Below, piece after piece: positions 25,171 to 34,902 of a stretch of 64,000 bases of DNA. This DNA comes from an uncultured Clostridia bacterium (lineage in GTDB: Bacteria; Bacillota; Clostridia; Oscillospirales; Acutalibacteraceae). The notes under the pieces were generated by a model. It had not been told where the DNA came from. It made no database searches and was given only the letters and a program-made list of their open reading frames with translations. Made by a program: the position numbers and the translations under genes. The DNA lies in contig CANQGT010000005.1 of assembly GCA_947623505.1 (NCBI GenBank), positions 62,001-126,000 on the forward strand. The letters are read 5' to 3'. Each line of letters starts with the position of its first letter. Position 1 is the first letter of the stretch.

Positions 25171-27999
25171 CTATTTATTTTTTAACAACGGTTTAAGATA
25201 TTTTGCGGTGTATGATTTTCTTGATTTCACAAGCTCCTCCGGAGTTCCCTGAGCGACTATCCTGCCGCCGCCGTTTCCGCCTTCCGGCCCCAAATCAATA
25301 ATATGGTCGGCGGTTTTTATAACGTCAAGATTATGCTCGATAACAAGGACTGTATTGCCGCTGTCAACAAGCGCGGAAAGAACATTGATAAGTTTATGAA
25401 CGTCCGCGGTGTGAAGCCCCGTGGTCGGCTCATCAAGTATATAAATAGTTCTGCCTGTCGAACGCTTCATAAGTTCCGTTGCGAGTTTTACGCGCTGCGC
25501 CTCGCCGCCCGAAAGCGTAGTGGCGGGCTGGCCTATCTTTACATAACCGAGGCCGACGTCGGAAAGAGTTTTCAGCTTATTATATATTTTAGGCTGATTT
25601 TTGAAAAATTCAAGTCCTTCGTCAACCGTCATTTCCAAAACTTCATATATGTTTTTTCCCTTAAATCTTACCTCAAGCGTTTCCCTGTTGTATCTCTGCC
25701 CCTTGCAGACGTCGCAGGGAACATATATATCGGCGAGAAAATGCATTTCGATTTTAACGATACCGTCACCTTGGCAGGCCTCGCATCGACCGCCTTTAAC
25801 GTTGAACGAAAAGCGGTTCGGTTTATATCCTCTGACTTTCGCGTCCTCCGTCTCGGCAAAAATATCGCGTATGTCGTTGAACACACCCGTATAAGTCGCG
25901 GGATTTGAGCGAGGTGTTCTGCCTATCGGCGACTGATCTATGTTTATCACCTTATCAAGATATTCATAGCCTTTGATTTTATCGAATTTTCCGGGTCTTT
26001 TTTTTGCTCTGTTCAGCTCGTTCGCGAGGAATTTATATATAATCTCGTTAACAAGACTCGATTTACCCGAACCCGAAACACCCGTTACGGCAACGAATTT
26101 TCCGAGCGGTATCTCAACGTCGATTTTTTTAAGATTGTTTTCGGCGGCGCCGTAAACGGTGAGCATATGGCCGTTTCCCTGCCGTCTCTTTTCGGGAACG
26201 GGAATTTTTTTCTTTCCGCTCAAATACTGCCCCGTTATCGATCTGCCGCAGGCGATAATATCCTCAACAGAGCCTGCCGCAACAAGCTCTCCGCCGTGTA
26301 CGCCCGCTCCGGGGCCTATATCAACAACGTAATCAGCGGCGCGCATAGTATCCTCATCGTGCTCAACCACGATAAGAGTATTACCTAAATCCCGCAGATG
26401 GCGCAAAGTATCAAGAAGCTTGTTGTTATCACGCTGATGCAGCCCGATAGAGGGTTCGTCAAGAATATAGAGAACTCCCGTAAGCGATGAGCCGATCTGC
26501 GTTGCGAGCCTAATCCTCTGCGCCTCGCCGCCCGAAAGAGTGGAGGCCTCGCGGGCGAGTGAAAGATATTCAAGACCTACGGAATTGAGAAAATTGAGTC
26601 TTTCCCTTATCTCTCTTAAAATCAGTCTGCCTATCATCTCTTCTTTTTCCGTGAGCTTCAGGTTATTGATGAATTTTATTTCATCGGAAACGGACATTTT
26701 GCAAAATTCATAAATATTTTTACCGCCAACGGTCACGGAAAGACTTATCGGAGAAAGCCTTGCGCCCTTGCAGTCGGGGCAGACGGAGGAAACCATCACC
26801 TGCTCTATATCGGCCTTTGAAAGTTCGGAAGCCGTTTCGTCATACCGGCGTTTAAGATTGCTTACTATCCCCTCAAAATCGGTCACATAAGTGCCGCTTC
26901 CGTAAGAAGTAACACGCTTCATTTTCAGCTTTTTGCCTTTTGTGCCGTGAAGAATAACGTCAATCGCTTCGGAGGAAAGCATTTCCACGGGCATATCAAG
27001 CGAAAAATCGTATTCCTTCGCGAGCGCCTCAAAATACATTCTCGCAATCGATGAACCGTCCGCAACGTTCCACCCGCTTGCCTTTATCGCCCCCTGATTT
27101 ATCGAGAGCTTTCTGTTTGGAATTATCAAATCCTCGTCTATCTCCATAAACGTGCCGAGACCCGAGCAACGCTTGCAGGCCCCGAAAGGATTGTTGAACG
27201 AAAACATACGCGGGCTCATTTCCTCTATTGAAACGCCGTGCTCGGGGCAGGCGTATTCAAGTGAAAAAAGCTCCTCGCCGATTCCGACAAAATCGCATAT
27301 CACAACGCCCTTTGACAGAGCGGTTGCGGTTTCAATACTGTCGGTCAAACGGCTTTTTATGCTTTCGGAAATAACAAGGCGGTCAACGATAACCTCAATA
27401 TTGTGCTTTTTGTTTTTTTCCATTTTGACTTCTTCGGAAAGATCGTAAACGCTGCCGTCAACCCTTACGCGCACAAAGCCCTTTTTTCTTATATCGTCAA
27501 GCTCTTTAACGTATTCGCCCTTTCTGCCCCTTATTATCGGAGCCATAAGCTGAATACGCGTTTTTTCGGGATATGAAAGAATCTTGTCAACTATCTGATC
27601 TATCGTCTGCTGCGTTATTTCCCTGCCGCAAACGGGGCAGTGCGGAACGCCAATCCTCGCATAGAGAAGCCTAAGATAATCATAAATTTCCGTAACGGTG
27701 CCCACGGTTGAACGCGGGTTTCTCGTCGTTGTCTTTTGATCTATAGATATTGCGGGGCTCAATCCCTCAATATAATCGACGTCAGGCTTTTCCATCTGTC
27801 CAAGAAACTGCCTTGCGTATGAAGAAAGGCTCTCCACATATCTTCTCTGCCCCTCGGCGTATATTGTGTCAAAGGCAAGGCTTGATTTGCCCGAACCGGA
27901 AAGGCCCGTAAACACCACAAGACTGTCTCTCGGAACGGTAACGTCAATGTTTTTAAGATTGTGCTCTCTTGCACCTTTAACAATTAAATTTTTTATCAT
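25171..27999 (-). CDS. uvrA: Excinuclease ABC subunit A
   Basis: 942-residue ABC ATPase that recognises DNA damage in nucleotide excision repair. The first P loop is [15 protein letters not shown] near 33, zinc-binding cysteine pairs include CPVCGREI, the first signature is [12 protein letters not shown] near 490, the second P loop [14 protein letters not shown] near 640, with [14 protein letters not shown] and a second [12 protein letters not shown]. The length is full. The start overlaps the MATE gene stop (ATGA at 27996-27999), putting uvrB, a transporter and uvrA in one operon. Confidence 0.98.
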   Translation of the reverse strand: MIKNLIVKGAREHNLKNIDVTVPRDSLVVFTGLSGSGKSSLAFDTIYAEGQRRYVESLSSYARQFLGQMEKPDVDYIEGLSPAISIDQKTTTRNPRSTVGTVTEIYDYLRLLYARIGVPHCPVCGREITQQTIDQIVDKILSYPEKTRIQLMAPIIRGRKGEYVKELDDIRKKGFVRVRVDGSVYDLSEEVKMEKNKKHNIEVIVDRLVISESIKSRLTDSIETATALSKGVVICDFVGIGEELFSLEYACPEHGVSIEEMSPRMFSFNNPFGACKRCSGLGTFMEIDEDLIIPNRKLSINQGAIKASGWNVADGSSIARMYFEALAKEYDFSLDMPVEMLSSEAIDVILHGTKGKKLKMKRVTSYGSGTYVTDFEGIVSNLKRRYDETASELSKADIEQVMVSSVCPDCKGARLSPISLSVTVGGKNIYEFCKMSVSDEIKFINNLKLTEKEEMIGRLILREIRERLNFLNSVGLEYLSLAREASTLSGGEAQRIRLATQIGSSLTGVLYILDEPSIGLHQRDNNKLLDTLRHLRDLGNTLIVVEHDEDTMRAADYVVDIGPGAGVHGGELVAAGSVEDIIACGRSITGQYLSGKKKIPVPEKRRQGNGHMLTVYGAAENNLKKIDVEIPLGKFVAVTGVSGSGKSSLVNEIIYKFLANELNRAKKRPGKFDKIKGYEYLDKVINIDQSPIGRTPRSNPATYTGVFNDIRDIFAETEDAKVRGYKPNRFSFNVKGGRCEACQGDGIVKIEMHFLADIYVPCDVCKGQRYNRETLEVRFKGKNIYEVLEMTVDEGLEFFKNQPKIYNKLKTLSDVGLGYVKIGQPATTLSGGEAQRVKLATELMKRSTGRTIYILDEPTTGLHTADVHKLINVLSALVDSGNTVLVIEHNLDVIKTADHIIDLGPEGGNGGGRIVAQGTPEELVKSRKSYTAKYLKPLLKNK

Positions 28000-29411
28000 T
28001 TCATCACCCGCTGTTTTTTAAATTCCTCAAGCGCGAGCCTTCCCTCTTCGGTAACGGGCTTCAGCCATTTCAAAGAGCGATAATAGCGAAGGCATAGCGC
28101 TGTTTTTGCGTAATCCTCAAATATATACATAACGGCAAAGGCAACTACAAACGGAGCCTTTAGTATGTAAACGGCAATAAGAGTTGCAGGCAGAGACATA
28201 AACCAAAGCGTGCAGAGATCGTATTTTACTCCCGTAACGGTGTCTCCACCGGAGCGGAATATACCGACTACCTGAATATACGGTATCATTCTTACGGGCA
28301 GTTCAAAAGCATAAATCGCCAAAATTATCATAGCTGTGTCAAGCGTTACCTTGCTTATATTGCTGCTCATATTGAAAATCCCGATAAGCTGCTTTCTGAA
28401 AATAAATATAAAAATACCGACTATTACCGCGGCCGCGGGAACGATAACGGCAAAACGCTTTGAATCCTCTATCCCGCGCTCTATTTTTCCTTTTCCCACG
28501 GATTTTCCTATCATAACGCTTGAAGCGCTGCAAAGGCCTATAAAGAAAATGAAAGCGATATTTTCAAAGCTTCTGAGTATTGTAAGCGAAGCGAAATATT
28601 CATAGCCCATATTTCCGAAAATAATGTTGAAAGCAAACGTTCCGAGCCCCCACATACTCTCGTTGAACACAACGGGCATCGCCTTTTTATAAAACTCCGC
28701 AAACTCTCTTTTTGAAAAACCGAAAATCTCGCGCGGCGGCGCTATAAGAATATTCTTTTGGATAAAAGAAACTGTTACTATCAGCACAACGCCCGCCCAA
28801 GCCGAAACGGAGGTAGCTATCGCGGCGCCCTTTATTCCCATTTCGGGAAAACCGAATTTTCCGAAAATCATACAGTAATCGAGAATAATATTCAAAACTG
28901 TTGTAAAAGCGGAAACATACATAGGCAGTTTAACTTTTTCAACCGAACGCAAAACGGCGGATAAAATATTTGTTATCGCAACGGCGGTGTATGAATAGAC
29001 AACGCAAAGCAGATATTTTACGCCCTCGTTAATAATTGCGGCGTCCGAATTGAACATTCTGATAACGTAAGACGGCGCTACAATGCTGACAGCCGAAAAA
29101 GCGCCCGAAACGGCAAGCACGGAAATAAGCGCTATTCCGCAGGTGGAGCGTATGCGTTTTATATCCCTGATTCCCCAAAACTGCGAAACGAAAACGGTGG
29201 TTCCCGAAGAAAAGCCGACAAGCACCATGGTCATAAGCCAGCCCCATTGCCCCACCATTCCGACGGAGGAAAGCGCTGTTTCGCCCAAATTGCTTACAAG
29301 CAGAGTATCGGCAAGAGTAAACGAGCTTGTGAGCATATTTTGAAGAGCCACGGGTACGGCGAGTTTCAGCGCAGTTTTCCAAAAGCCTTTATCCTTAAAT
29401 AATTTAAGCAT
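27996..29411 (-). CDS. MATE-family multidrug/toxin efflux transporter
   Basis: 471-residue membrane protein with about twelve membrane helices. The N-terminal lobe begins with [37 protein letters not shown], characteristic of MATE proteins, with a second internal repeat from about 240. It exports organic cations or toxins using a proton or sodium gradient; the substrate is unknown. It starts 5 bases after the uvrB stop and overlaps uvrA, so it is locked into the excision-repair operon, which is unusual. Confidence 0.92.
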   Translation of the reverse strand: MLKLFKDKGFWKTALKLAVPVALQNMLTSSFTLADTLLVSNLGETALSSVGMVGQWGWLMTMVLVGFSSGTTVFVSQFWGIRDIKRIRSTCGIALISVLAVSGAFSAVSIVAPSYVIRMFNSDAAIINEGVKYLLCVVYSYTAVAITNILSAVLRSVEKVKLPMYVSAFTTVLNIILDYCMIFGKFGFPEMGIKGAAIATSVSAWAGVVLIVTVSFIQKNILIAPPREIFGFSKREFAEFYKKAMPVVFNESMWGLGTFAFNIIFGNMGYEYFASLTILRSFENIAFIFFIGLCSASSVMIGKSVGKGKIERGIEDSKRFAVIVPAAAVIVGIFIFIFRKQLIGIFNMSSNISKVTLDTAMIILAIYAFELPVRMIPYIQVVGIFRSGGDTVTGVKYDLCTLWFMSLPATLIAVYILKAPFVVAFAVMYIFEDYAKTALCLRYYRSLKWLKPVTEEGRLALEEFKKQRVMK

Positions 29412-29416
29412 ATATT

Positions 29417-31375
29417 TTAATCCTCTTGCAATTCCTTTATCTTGTCTCTCAAATAAGCGGCGTGCTCGAATTCGAGCATCTTCGCGGCCTCTTTCATCTC
29501 TTTCGTAAGCTTTGAAATAAGCTCCGTCTTTTCTTTTTTGGTAAGGCGCTTTTTCCCCTTGCCCTCAAGTTTTTCTTTCGACGTGATCTCAAGCACCCGG
29601 CGAACGTCCTTTTTGATAGTCCGCGGAACGATGCCGTGTTCCTCGTTATATTTCTGCTGTATATTTCTTCGCCTGAACGTTTCGCTGATAGCTCTTTCCA
29701 TAGACGGGGTAACGCTGTCGGCATACATAATAACCTCGCCGTTGGCGTTTCTCGCCGCGCGCCCTATCGTCTGCACAAGCGAAGTTTCCGAGCGGAGAAA
29801 GCCCTCTTTGTCCGCATCAAGTATCGCAACAAGCGAAACCTCGGGAATATCAAGCCCCTCTCTGAGCAGATTTATGCCTACAAGCACGTCAAACTCGCCG
29901 AGCCTTAAATCGCGGATTATCTCCATTCTTTCGATAGTGTCAACGTCGTGGTGCATATACCGCACCTTTATTCCGAAACCCTCAAGATAAGTTGTGAGAT
30001 CCTCCGCCATTGCTTTTGTGAGCGTTGTAACAAGCACACGCTCCTTTCTTTCGGCGCGAAGGTTGATTTCGGAAACAAGATCGTCCATCTGCCCGTCGGT
30101 GGGCTTGACAGTTACGACGGGATCGAGCAGACCGGTCGGGCGAATTATCTGCTCGACAATTTGAGTTGAACGCTCCTTTTCAAATTCACCCGGAGTGGCG
30201 GAGGTAAAAATAACCTGATTTACCCGGCTGTAAAACTCGTCAAACATAAGCGGGCGGTTATCAAAAGCAGAGGGGAGCCTGAAGCCGTATTCTATAAGAC
30301 TTGCCTTTCTGCTTCTGTCGCCGCCGTACATTCCCCTCACCTGCGGCAGCATAACGTGGCTCTCGTCACAAAACAGCAGAAAATCCTTGGGAAAATAATC
30401 AAGCAGAGTAAACGGCGCCTCGCCGGGCTTTCTGTTGCTCATAACGGCGGAATAATTTTCAATACCCTTGCAAAAGCCCGTTTCCTGAAGCATCTCTATA
30501 TCGTTCATCGTGCGTTCTTTTATTCTCTGCGCCTCAAGCAGTTTTCCGCGCTCTTCAAAATATTTGACGCGTTCGCACATTTCATCGTAAATTCTTTCAA
30601 GGGCGAGCTTCATTTTTTCGCGCCCGATAACATAATGCGAAGCGGGATAAATGCAGACGTGAGAAAGTATCCCCTCCACCTTTCCCGTAAGGGGATTTAT
30701 TTCGCAGATTCTGTCAATCTCGTCGCCGAAAAATTCCACCCTTACGGCGTTTCCGCTTGAACCGGCGGGAAAGACCTCAAGGCAGTCTCCCCGAACTCGA
30801 AATTTATTTCTCACAAAATTTATATCGTTTCTCTCGTACTGAATGGATACGAGCTTTTTTATCATATCGTCTCTGGAATATTCCATTCCCGCGCGAAGCG
30901 AGATCACCATATTGCGGTAATCTATCGGGTCGCCTATGGAGTAAATGCAGGAAACGGAGGCCACGATTATAACGTCGCGCCTTTCGGAAAGCGCGGCCGT
31001 GGCGCTGTGGCGGAGCTTGTCTATCTCCTCGTTTATCGCGCTGTCCTTTTCAATATAAGTATCCGTTGTCGGAACATACGCTTCAGGCTGATAATAATCG
31101 TAATAAGATACGAAATACTCCACCGCATTTTCGGGGAAAAATTCCTTAAATTCTGAGCAAAGCTGCGCGGCAAGGGTCTTGTTGTGAGCGAGGACAAGAG
31201 TCGGCCTGTTTATCTTCGCTATTATATTTGCCATAGTAAAGGTTTTGCCGGAGCCGGTAACGCCCATCAAAGTCTGCTCCCTGTCTCCCCTTTTAACGCC
31301 CTCAACAAGCGCCGCGATAGCCTCCGGCTGGTCGCCTGTGGGCTTATATTCACTTACAAGTTTGAATCCGTCCAT
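29417..31375 (-). CDS. uvrB: Excinuclease ABC subunit B
   Basis: 652-residue helicase-like damage-verification subunit. P loop [14 protein letters not shown] is near 39, the beta-hairpin [10 protein letters not shown] near 93, the DESH box near 338, helicase motif [11 protein letters not shown] near 540, and the C-terminal UVR domain ([16 protein letters not shown]) binds UvrC. The ATG at 31373-31375 is chosen over an adjacent TTG; AAGGA lies 12 bases upstream. It is the first gene of uvrB-MATE-uvrA, possibly extending to the hyd genes. Confidence 0.98.
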   Translation of the reverse strand: MDGFKLVSEYKPTGDQPEAIAALVEGVKRGDREQTLMGVTGSGKTFTMANIIAKINRPTLVLAHNKTLAAQLCSEFKEFFPENAVEYFVSYYDYYQPEAYVPTTDTYIEKDSAINEEIDKLRHSATAALSERRDVIIVASVSCIYSIGDPIDYRNMVISLRAGMEYSRDDMIKKLVSIQYERNDINFVRNKFRVRGDCLEVFPAGSSGNAVRVEFFGDEIDRICEINPLTGKVEGILSHVCIYPASHYVIGREKMKLALERIYDEMCERVKYFEERGKLLEAQRIKERTMNDIEMLQETGFCKGIENYSAVMSNRKPGEAPFTLLDYFPKDFLLFCDESHVMLPQVRGMYGGDRSRKASLIEYGFRLPSAFDNRPLMFDEFYSRVNQVIFTSATPGEFEKERSTQIVEQIIRPTGLLDPVVTVKPTDGQMDDLVSEINLRAERKERVLVTTLTKAMAEDLTTYLEGFGIKVRYMHHDVDTIERMEIIRDLRLGEFDVLVGINLLREGLDIPEVSLVAILDADKEGFLRSETSLVQTIGRAARNANGEVIMYADSVTPSMERAISETFRRRNIQQKYNEEHGIVPRTIKKDVRRVLEITSKEKLEGKGKKRLTKKEKTELISKLTKEMKEAAKMLEFEHAAYLRDKIKELQED

Positions 31376-31409
31376 CAAAATATTTTCCTTGTATTCGCAT
31401 AATCAGTTT

Positions 31410-31437
31410 ATTATAACACATTATTTACTTTTTGCAA
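31410..31437 (-). promoter_or_regulatory. Candidate uvrB promoter with extended -10
   Basis: On the minus strand TTGCAA (31432-31437) and TATAAT (31410-31415) are 16 bases apart, and TGT precedes the -10 box (extended -10). It interleaves with the divergent promoter of the RluA-family gene. Confidence 0.65.
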
Positions 31438-31452
31438 ACAATAATATATAAT
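31424..31452 (+). promoter_or_regulatory. Promoter of the RluA-family gene, predicting a leaderless mRNA
   Basis: TTTACT (31424-31429), a 17-base spacer and a perfect TATAAT (31447-31452). The ATG begins 7 bases after the -10 box, where transcription should start, and no ribosome site is present. Confidence 0.6.
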
Positions 31453-31458
31453 TAAAAT

Positions 31459-32409
31459 ATGAAAAGTTTTACAATTTCCGCCGGAGACGCCGGCCGGAGG
31501 GTGGACAGATTTATAAGAAAGACCTTTCCCTCAATGCCCTCTTCCCTAATGTATAAGGAAATAAGAAAAAAGAATATAAAAGTAAACAAAAAACGCACGG
31601 AGCCGTCGGCGATTCTCAACGAAGGGGACGTTATCGAGCTTTATCTTAAAGACGACGTTCTTGAAGAAAAAGCCAAGCACTACGATTTTCTTGACGCTTC
31701 AACTTCGCTTGACATTGTTTACGAGGACGAAAATATTTTACTGCTGAATAAAAACGCTGGGCTTTTGTGCCACCCCGCGAACGGAGTTTACGGCGACACT
31801 CTTGTTGCACGCGTTCAACGCTATCTTTACGAAAGGGGCGAATGGTCTCCGAAAAACGGCTCGTTCGTTCCGTCTCTTGCCAACAGGATAGACAGAAACA
31901 CAAGCGGAATAGTGATTGCCGCCAAAAACGCCGAGGCGCTTAAAATCCTTAATGATAAAATAAAATCCCGCGAAATAGAAAAATATTATCTCGCGGCCGT
32001 TCACGGGATTCCCGAGCCTAAAAGCGGCACGCTCACCTCATTTATAACAAAAGATGAAAAGTCAAACAGGGTTATTGTTAGCGACAGAGAGACAGACGGC
32101 TCAAAAAAAGCCGTTACACACTATAAAACTCTTGAAAGCCGTAATAATATTTCACTTGTAGAAATAAAATTGGAAACGGGAAGAACTCACCAGATAAGGG
32201 CGCAGTTTGCCCATATAGGCCACCCGCTTGTAAATGACGGAAAATACGGCGCTGAGCATGGCAGATACAGGCAGGCGCTTTGCAGTTATAAGATAGTTTT
32301 TGAATTAAAAGACGCGGGAACGCTCGATTATCTGAACGGCCGCGAATTTGAGCTTAAAAACTGCGACGTGCTGCGAACATTTAAGGAGAACGGTTATAAT
32401 GAAGCATAA
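31459..32409 (+). CDS. RluA/RluC-family ribosomal pseudouridine synthase
   Basis: 316-residue enzyme converting specific uridines in large-subunit rRNA to pseudouridine. An S4-like domain covers about 1-75 (RRVDRFIRKTFPSMP), and the catalytic loop reads NRIDRNTSGIVIAAK near 135 (usual HRLDxxTSG), containing the nucleophilic aspartate. GRTHQIRAQFAHIGHPLVND near 240 is also conserved. The particular target uridine cannot be assigned. The gene lacks a ribosome site, and its promoter abuts the ATG. It overlaps the next membrane-protein gene by 11 bases. Confidence 0.9.
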   Translation: MKSFTISAGDAGRRVDRFIRKTFPSMPSSLMYKEIRKKNIKVNKKRTEPSAILNEGDVIELYLKDDVLEEKAKHYDFLDASTSLDIVYEDENILLLNKNAGLLCHPANGVYGDTLVARVQRYLYERGEWSPKNGSFVPSLANRIDRNTSGIVIAAKNAEALKILNDKIKSREIEKYYLAAVHGIPEPKSGTLTSFITKDEKSNRVIVSDRETDGSKKAVTHYKTLESRNNISLVEIKLETGRTHQIRAQFAHIGHPLVNDGKYGAEHGRYRQALCSYKIVFELKDAGTLDYLNGREFELKNCDVLRTFKENGYNEA

Positions 32410-32866
32410 ATTTATAAGAATAATCTCCCCTCTTACGCTCGCGTTTGTTATTCTGCTTGATTTGGCGGCCATAGCGTTCGGCGTGTTTGCCGTAAAAAAA
32501 GTGATAAGCGAGCTGAACGCGGCGGTAATATTTTTTGCGGTCGTGGAAGTTTTCGCTCTTATCATCGGAATACTCGTTACAAGAGAAGTACTCAAAAACG
32601 GCATCATTTTTTATGACGATGAATTTGAATTTAACGGGACGGACAGCGAAAACGTTTTTTCCTATTCGGAAATAAGCGAGGTTGAAACTTATCTCGACAC
32701 TTCGCCGAGCCTCAGAAAAAATTTTTGGGAACGCCACGCGCTTTTGATTATAACCGCCAACGACGATAAGGTAACGACTTTGGACATAGGGCTGACGACG
32801 AAAAACACAGTAAACAAAATAAAAAAAGAGCTTGAAATCAGAGTGGGAAAAGACAAAGTTAAGTAA
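32399..32866 (+). CDS. Small two-helix membrane protein of unknown function (PH-like C-terminal region)
   Basis: 155-residue protein with two adjacent membrane helices (about 8-28 and 38-60) followed by a soluble beta-rich domain (IIFYDDEFEFNGTDSENVFSYSEISEVE, then RHALLIITANDDKVTTLDIG). That layout resembles small bacterial membrane proteins with a PH-like domain, but no family could be named with confidence. The ATG at 32399 has AAGGAG upstream and overlaps the pseudouridine synthase stop by 11 bases. A longer in-frame start inside the upstream gene is rejected. Confidence 0.75.
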   Translation: MKHKFIRIISPLTLAFVILLDLAAIAFGVFAVKKVISELNAAVIFFAVVEVFALIIGILVTREVLKNGIIFYDDEFEFNGTDSENVFSYSEISEVETYLDTSPSLRKNFWERHALLIITANDDKVTTLDIGLTTKNTVNKIKKELEIRVGKDKVK

Positions 32867-32900
32867 ACAAGAAAAATTACAAGATTATCTATAAAAAAAC

Positions 32901-32927
32901 AGGCTCCCGAATATCGGAAGCCTTTTT
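32901..32927. terminator. Shared intrinsic terminator between convergent units
   Basis: AGGCTCCCGA (32901-32910) pairs with TCGGAAGCCT (32914-32923) with one mismatch, flanked by an A-run and a T-run. It serves the plus-strand RluA unit and the minus-strand lipoprotein gene. Confidence 0.75.
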
Positions 32928-32943
32928 GAATTATTTATTGCGT

Positions 32944-34779
32944 TTAGTCCTCTGTTATCCAATAATTGACGGTAAGGCATTTTGAGGGATATGCGCCGGA
33001 AACGTCGGAGCCGACGGAAACGGCGGGCTTGACGGCGATTTTTCCGTCGCCCAATGCGGCATAAACGGCGTTGTAATCATCGGCAAGCTTTTCGTCAACA
33101 TAGCTCATTGCAACGCATTTATTCGAGCAGTTTCCGACTATCGACTCTCCGCCCTTAAAATCATTCAGGCAGGCTTTTACGGCGGCGGCATAATCCTTAA
33201 CGGAGGAAGAATAATAATTTGTCCAGCCGGACTGCCAAATCTCGGAGCCTATGGCCGCAACCGGGAAATTATAGCTCCATGTAGCGTCGGAAACAACGTC
33301 GCCCTGCGTATTGCCTCCGGCATATACAACGGAAACACCCTTGTTATACATTTTCTCAACAACGGCCTTATAACGGTTTACCATTTCAAAAGAAGTGATC
33401 GGGTAATATTCGTTTTCCATGGAAATACCCGCGCCGTAACCGTCTTCATCGGCGTTTGACCAATTATAGAAAATATATCCGTCCTTCGGAAGCGCGGCGG
33501 AAAGCGAAACCCTGTCGCCCATCTGATAAGCGCCGCTTCCGCTCGATTCGCCTTCTCCGCCCTCTCCGGTGACGACGGTCACGTCAAAGGTCGGCGAAAC
33601 GCTTTTAACATAAACGGGTTCAAGAGTGAGACCGGCCTCGCCGATATGCACCCACGTATCCTTGGCGTTCAAATCGTCGATAACGCCCTCATCGTCGGAA
33701 TTTATGTTCCAGTGATCAAATACCGTACCGAAAGCCGCCGCGGGTGCTATAACTTCGAGCGAAGCGCCCGACGCCGCGAACTGCTTTGTATATTCGCCGC
33801 CGCCCGTGTTCATAACGATCACGGGGTAAAGCGTATCTTCCGCGTCCTTATATGCAGCGGTGATAGTCGCGTCGCATTTCTCAACAAGAAGATTGGTTGA
33901 GGGCTTTGTTTTTGTGGAAAGATTTACTTTGCTGTCTTTAACGCCTTCGGTGTCGCTCTTGACCTCCCACCTGTCAAAGACCTTGCCCTCGGGAGCGGGA
34001 TCCGCGGTAAGCGTTACGTTGGAGCCCTCGGTGTAAACGCCTGAACCGGTGCCGTTTACAACGTTGATTTTAAAAACGTCCTCGTCAATTTCGGAAATCT
34101 TTTTATAATTCGCTTTAACCGTAAAAGAATAGCTGTAATTAAGCCGAGGCGAATCGTAATCCGCGTAATCGACGGTTACGGGAATGCCTTTGCTGTCCGC
34201 GGCATAAGCCGCGCCCTGAATATAACCGGAACCGTAGGCTCTTGATTTTTCCGTGTTTTCGCCGAAATATCCCAATTTCTGATTGCCGGATATAACCGCG
34301 TTGTAACCGGCAAGAAAGCCGCTCTGCAAATCGTCAAACGAAACGGACATAAGATTATCGGCCTTTGCCGCCTCACCGTTTTCCGCTTTGGGAGCGCCGT
34401 CAATAAGAATGAATTTTACATCGGCGTACTTTTCAGCGCTCTCGTAAGCGGCGTTTTCATAAGCGGCGGTCGGAAGAACTATGTATTTCGCGCCGGATTT
34501 TACGGCAAGGTCAACATAAGACATTGCGGATTCGGCGGAAACGATTCCGCTTTCATCAAGCACAGGCTGATAATACCGACTTGTCATATCGGCGCTTTCG
34601 GCAAATTCCGAAACGCCCGCCCAAGCGCTTTGATTATAGGAACCGTCCGAAACGGTGCCGCCGTCCGTAATAAGAACAACGTCATAGCTCAGCTTTTCCG
34701 CAGGAGTGCAGCCTGCGAAAGCAAAAGCGCAGCCGATTGCCATAACGGCGCACAGAAGAATCGAAACAACTTTTCTCAT
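32944..34779 (-). CDS. BMP/PnrA-family nucleoside-binding lipoprotein with three inserted InlB-type repeats
   Basis: 611-residue lipoprotein: signal peptide and lipobox AFAGC put the lipidated cysteine at 24. Residues 30-230 form the first part of a BMP (PnrA-like purine nucleoside receptor) domain with LITDGGTVSDGSYNQSAWAG, IVLPTAAYE and DDLQSGFLAGYNAV. Residues about 236-465 are three repeats of Listeria-Bacteroides type, each with a VFDRW/VFDHW/IFYNW core after a GTG or GGG turn. The BMP fold resumes at about 466 (MYNKGVSVVYAGGNTQGDVV, VAAIGSEIWQSGW). The ATG at 34777-34779 has GGAGG. No ABC permease or ATPase adjoins it. It is divergent from punA-mtnA-deaminase. Confidence 0.85.
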   Translation of the reverse strand: MRKVVSILLCAVMAIGCAFAFAGCTPAEKLSYDVVLITDGGTVSDGSYNQSAWAGVSEFAESADMTSRYYQPVLDESGIVSAESAMSYVDLAVKSGAKYIVLPTAAYENAAYESAEKYADVKFILIDGAPKAENGEAAKADNLMSVSFDDLQSGFLAGYNAVISGNQKLGYFGENTEKSRAYGSGYIQGAAYAADSKGIPVTVDYADYDSPRLNYSYSFTVKANYKKISEIDEDVFKINVVNGTGSGVYTEGSNVTLTADPAPEGKVFDRWEVKSDTEGVKDSKVNLSTKTKPSTNLLVEKCDATITAAYKDAEDTLYPVIVMNTGGGEYTKQFAASGASLEVIAPAAAFGTVFDHWNINSDDEGVIDDLNAKDTWVHIGEAGLTLEPVYVKSVSPTFDVTVVTGEGGEGESSGSGAYQMGDRVSLSAALPKDGYIFYNWSNADEDGYGAGISMENEYYPITSFEMVNRYKAVVEKMYNKGVSVVYAGGNTQGDVVSDATWSYNFPVAAIGSEIWQSGWTNYYSSSVKDYAAAVKACLNDFKGGESIVGNCSNKCVAMSYVDEKLADDYNAVYAALGDGKIAVKPAVSVGSDVSGAYPSKCLTVNYWITED

Positions 34780-34814
34780 AATAATTCCTCCGAAATACAA
34801 ATTATCACACAATA

Positions 34815-34843
34815 ATGATAACAAAATTAGTTGTATATTGCAA
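34815..34843 (-). promoter_or_regulatory. Candidate promoter of the BMP lipoprotein
   Basis: On the minus strand TTGCAA (34838-34843), a 17-base spacer and TATCAT (34815-34820). It is divergent from the punA promoter with a palindrome between them. Confidence 0.55.
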
Positions 34844-34850
34844 TAGGAAT

Positions 34851-34869
34851 TTATTGATTTAATCAATAA
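34851..34869. promoter_or_regulatory. 19-bp perfect palindrome overlapping the punA -35 box
   Basis: TTATTGATTTAATCAATAA has 9-bp arms around one central base. It covers the punA -35 hexamer and lies 7 bases beyond the divergent lipoprotein -35 box, the position expected for an operator controlling both directions. No local regulator gene is evident. Confidence 0.6.
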
Positions 34870-34882
34870 AAGCAATTATAAT
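34854..34882 (+). promoter_or_regulatory. Candidate punA promoter
   Basis: TTGATT (34854-34859), 17-base spacer, TATAAT (34877-34882); the leader to the ATG is about 14 bases and contains GAGAGGTGA. Confidence 0.65.
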
Positions 34883-34902
34883 AACACTGAGAGGTGAGCC
34901 TT

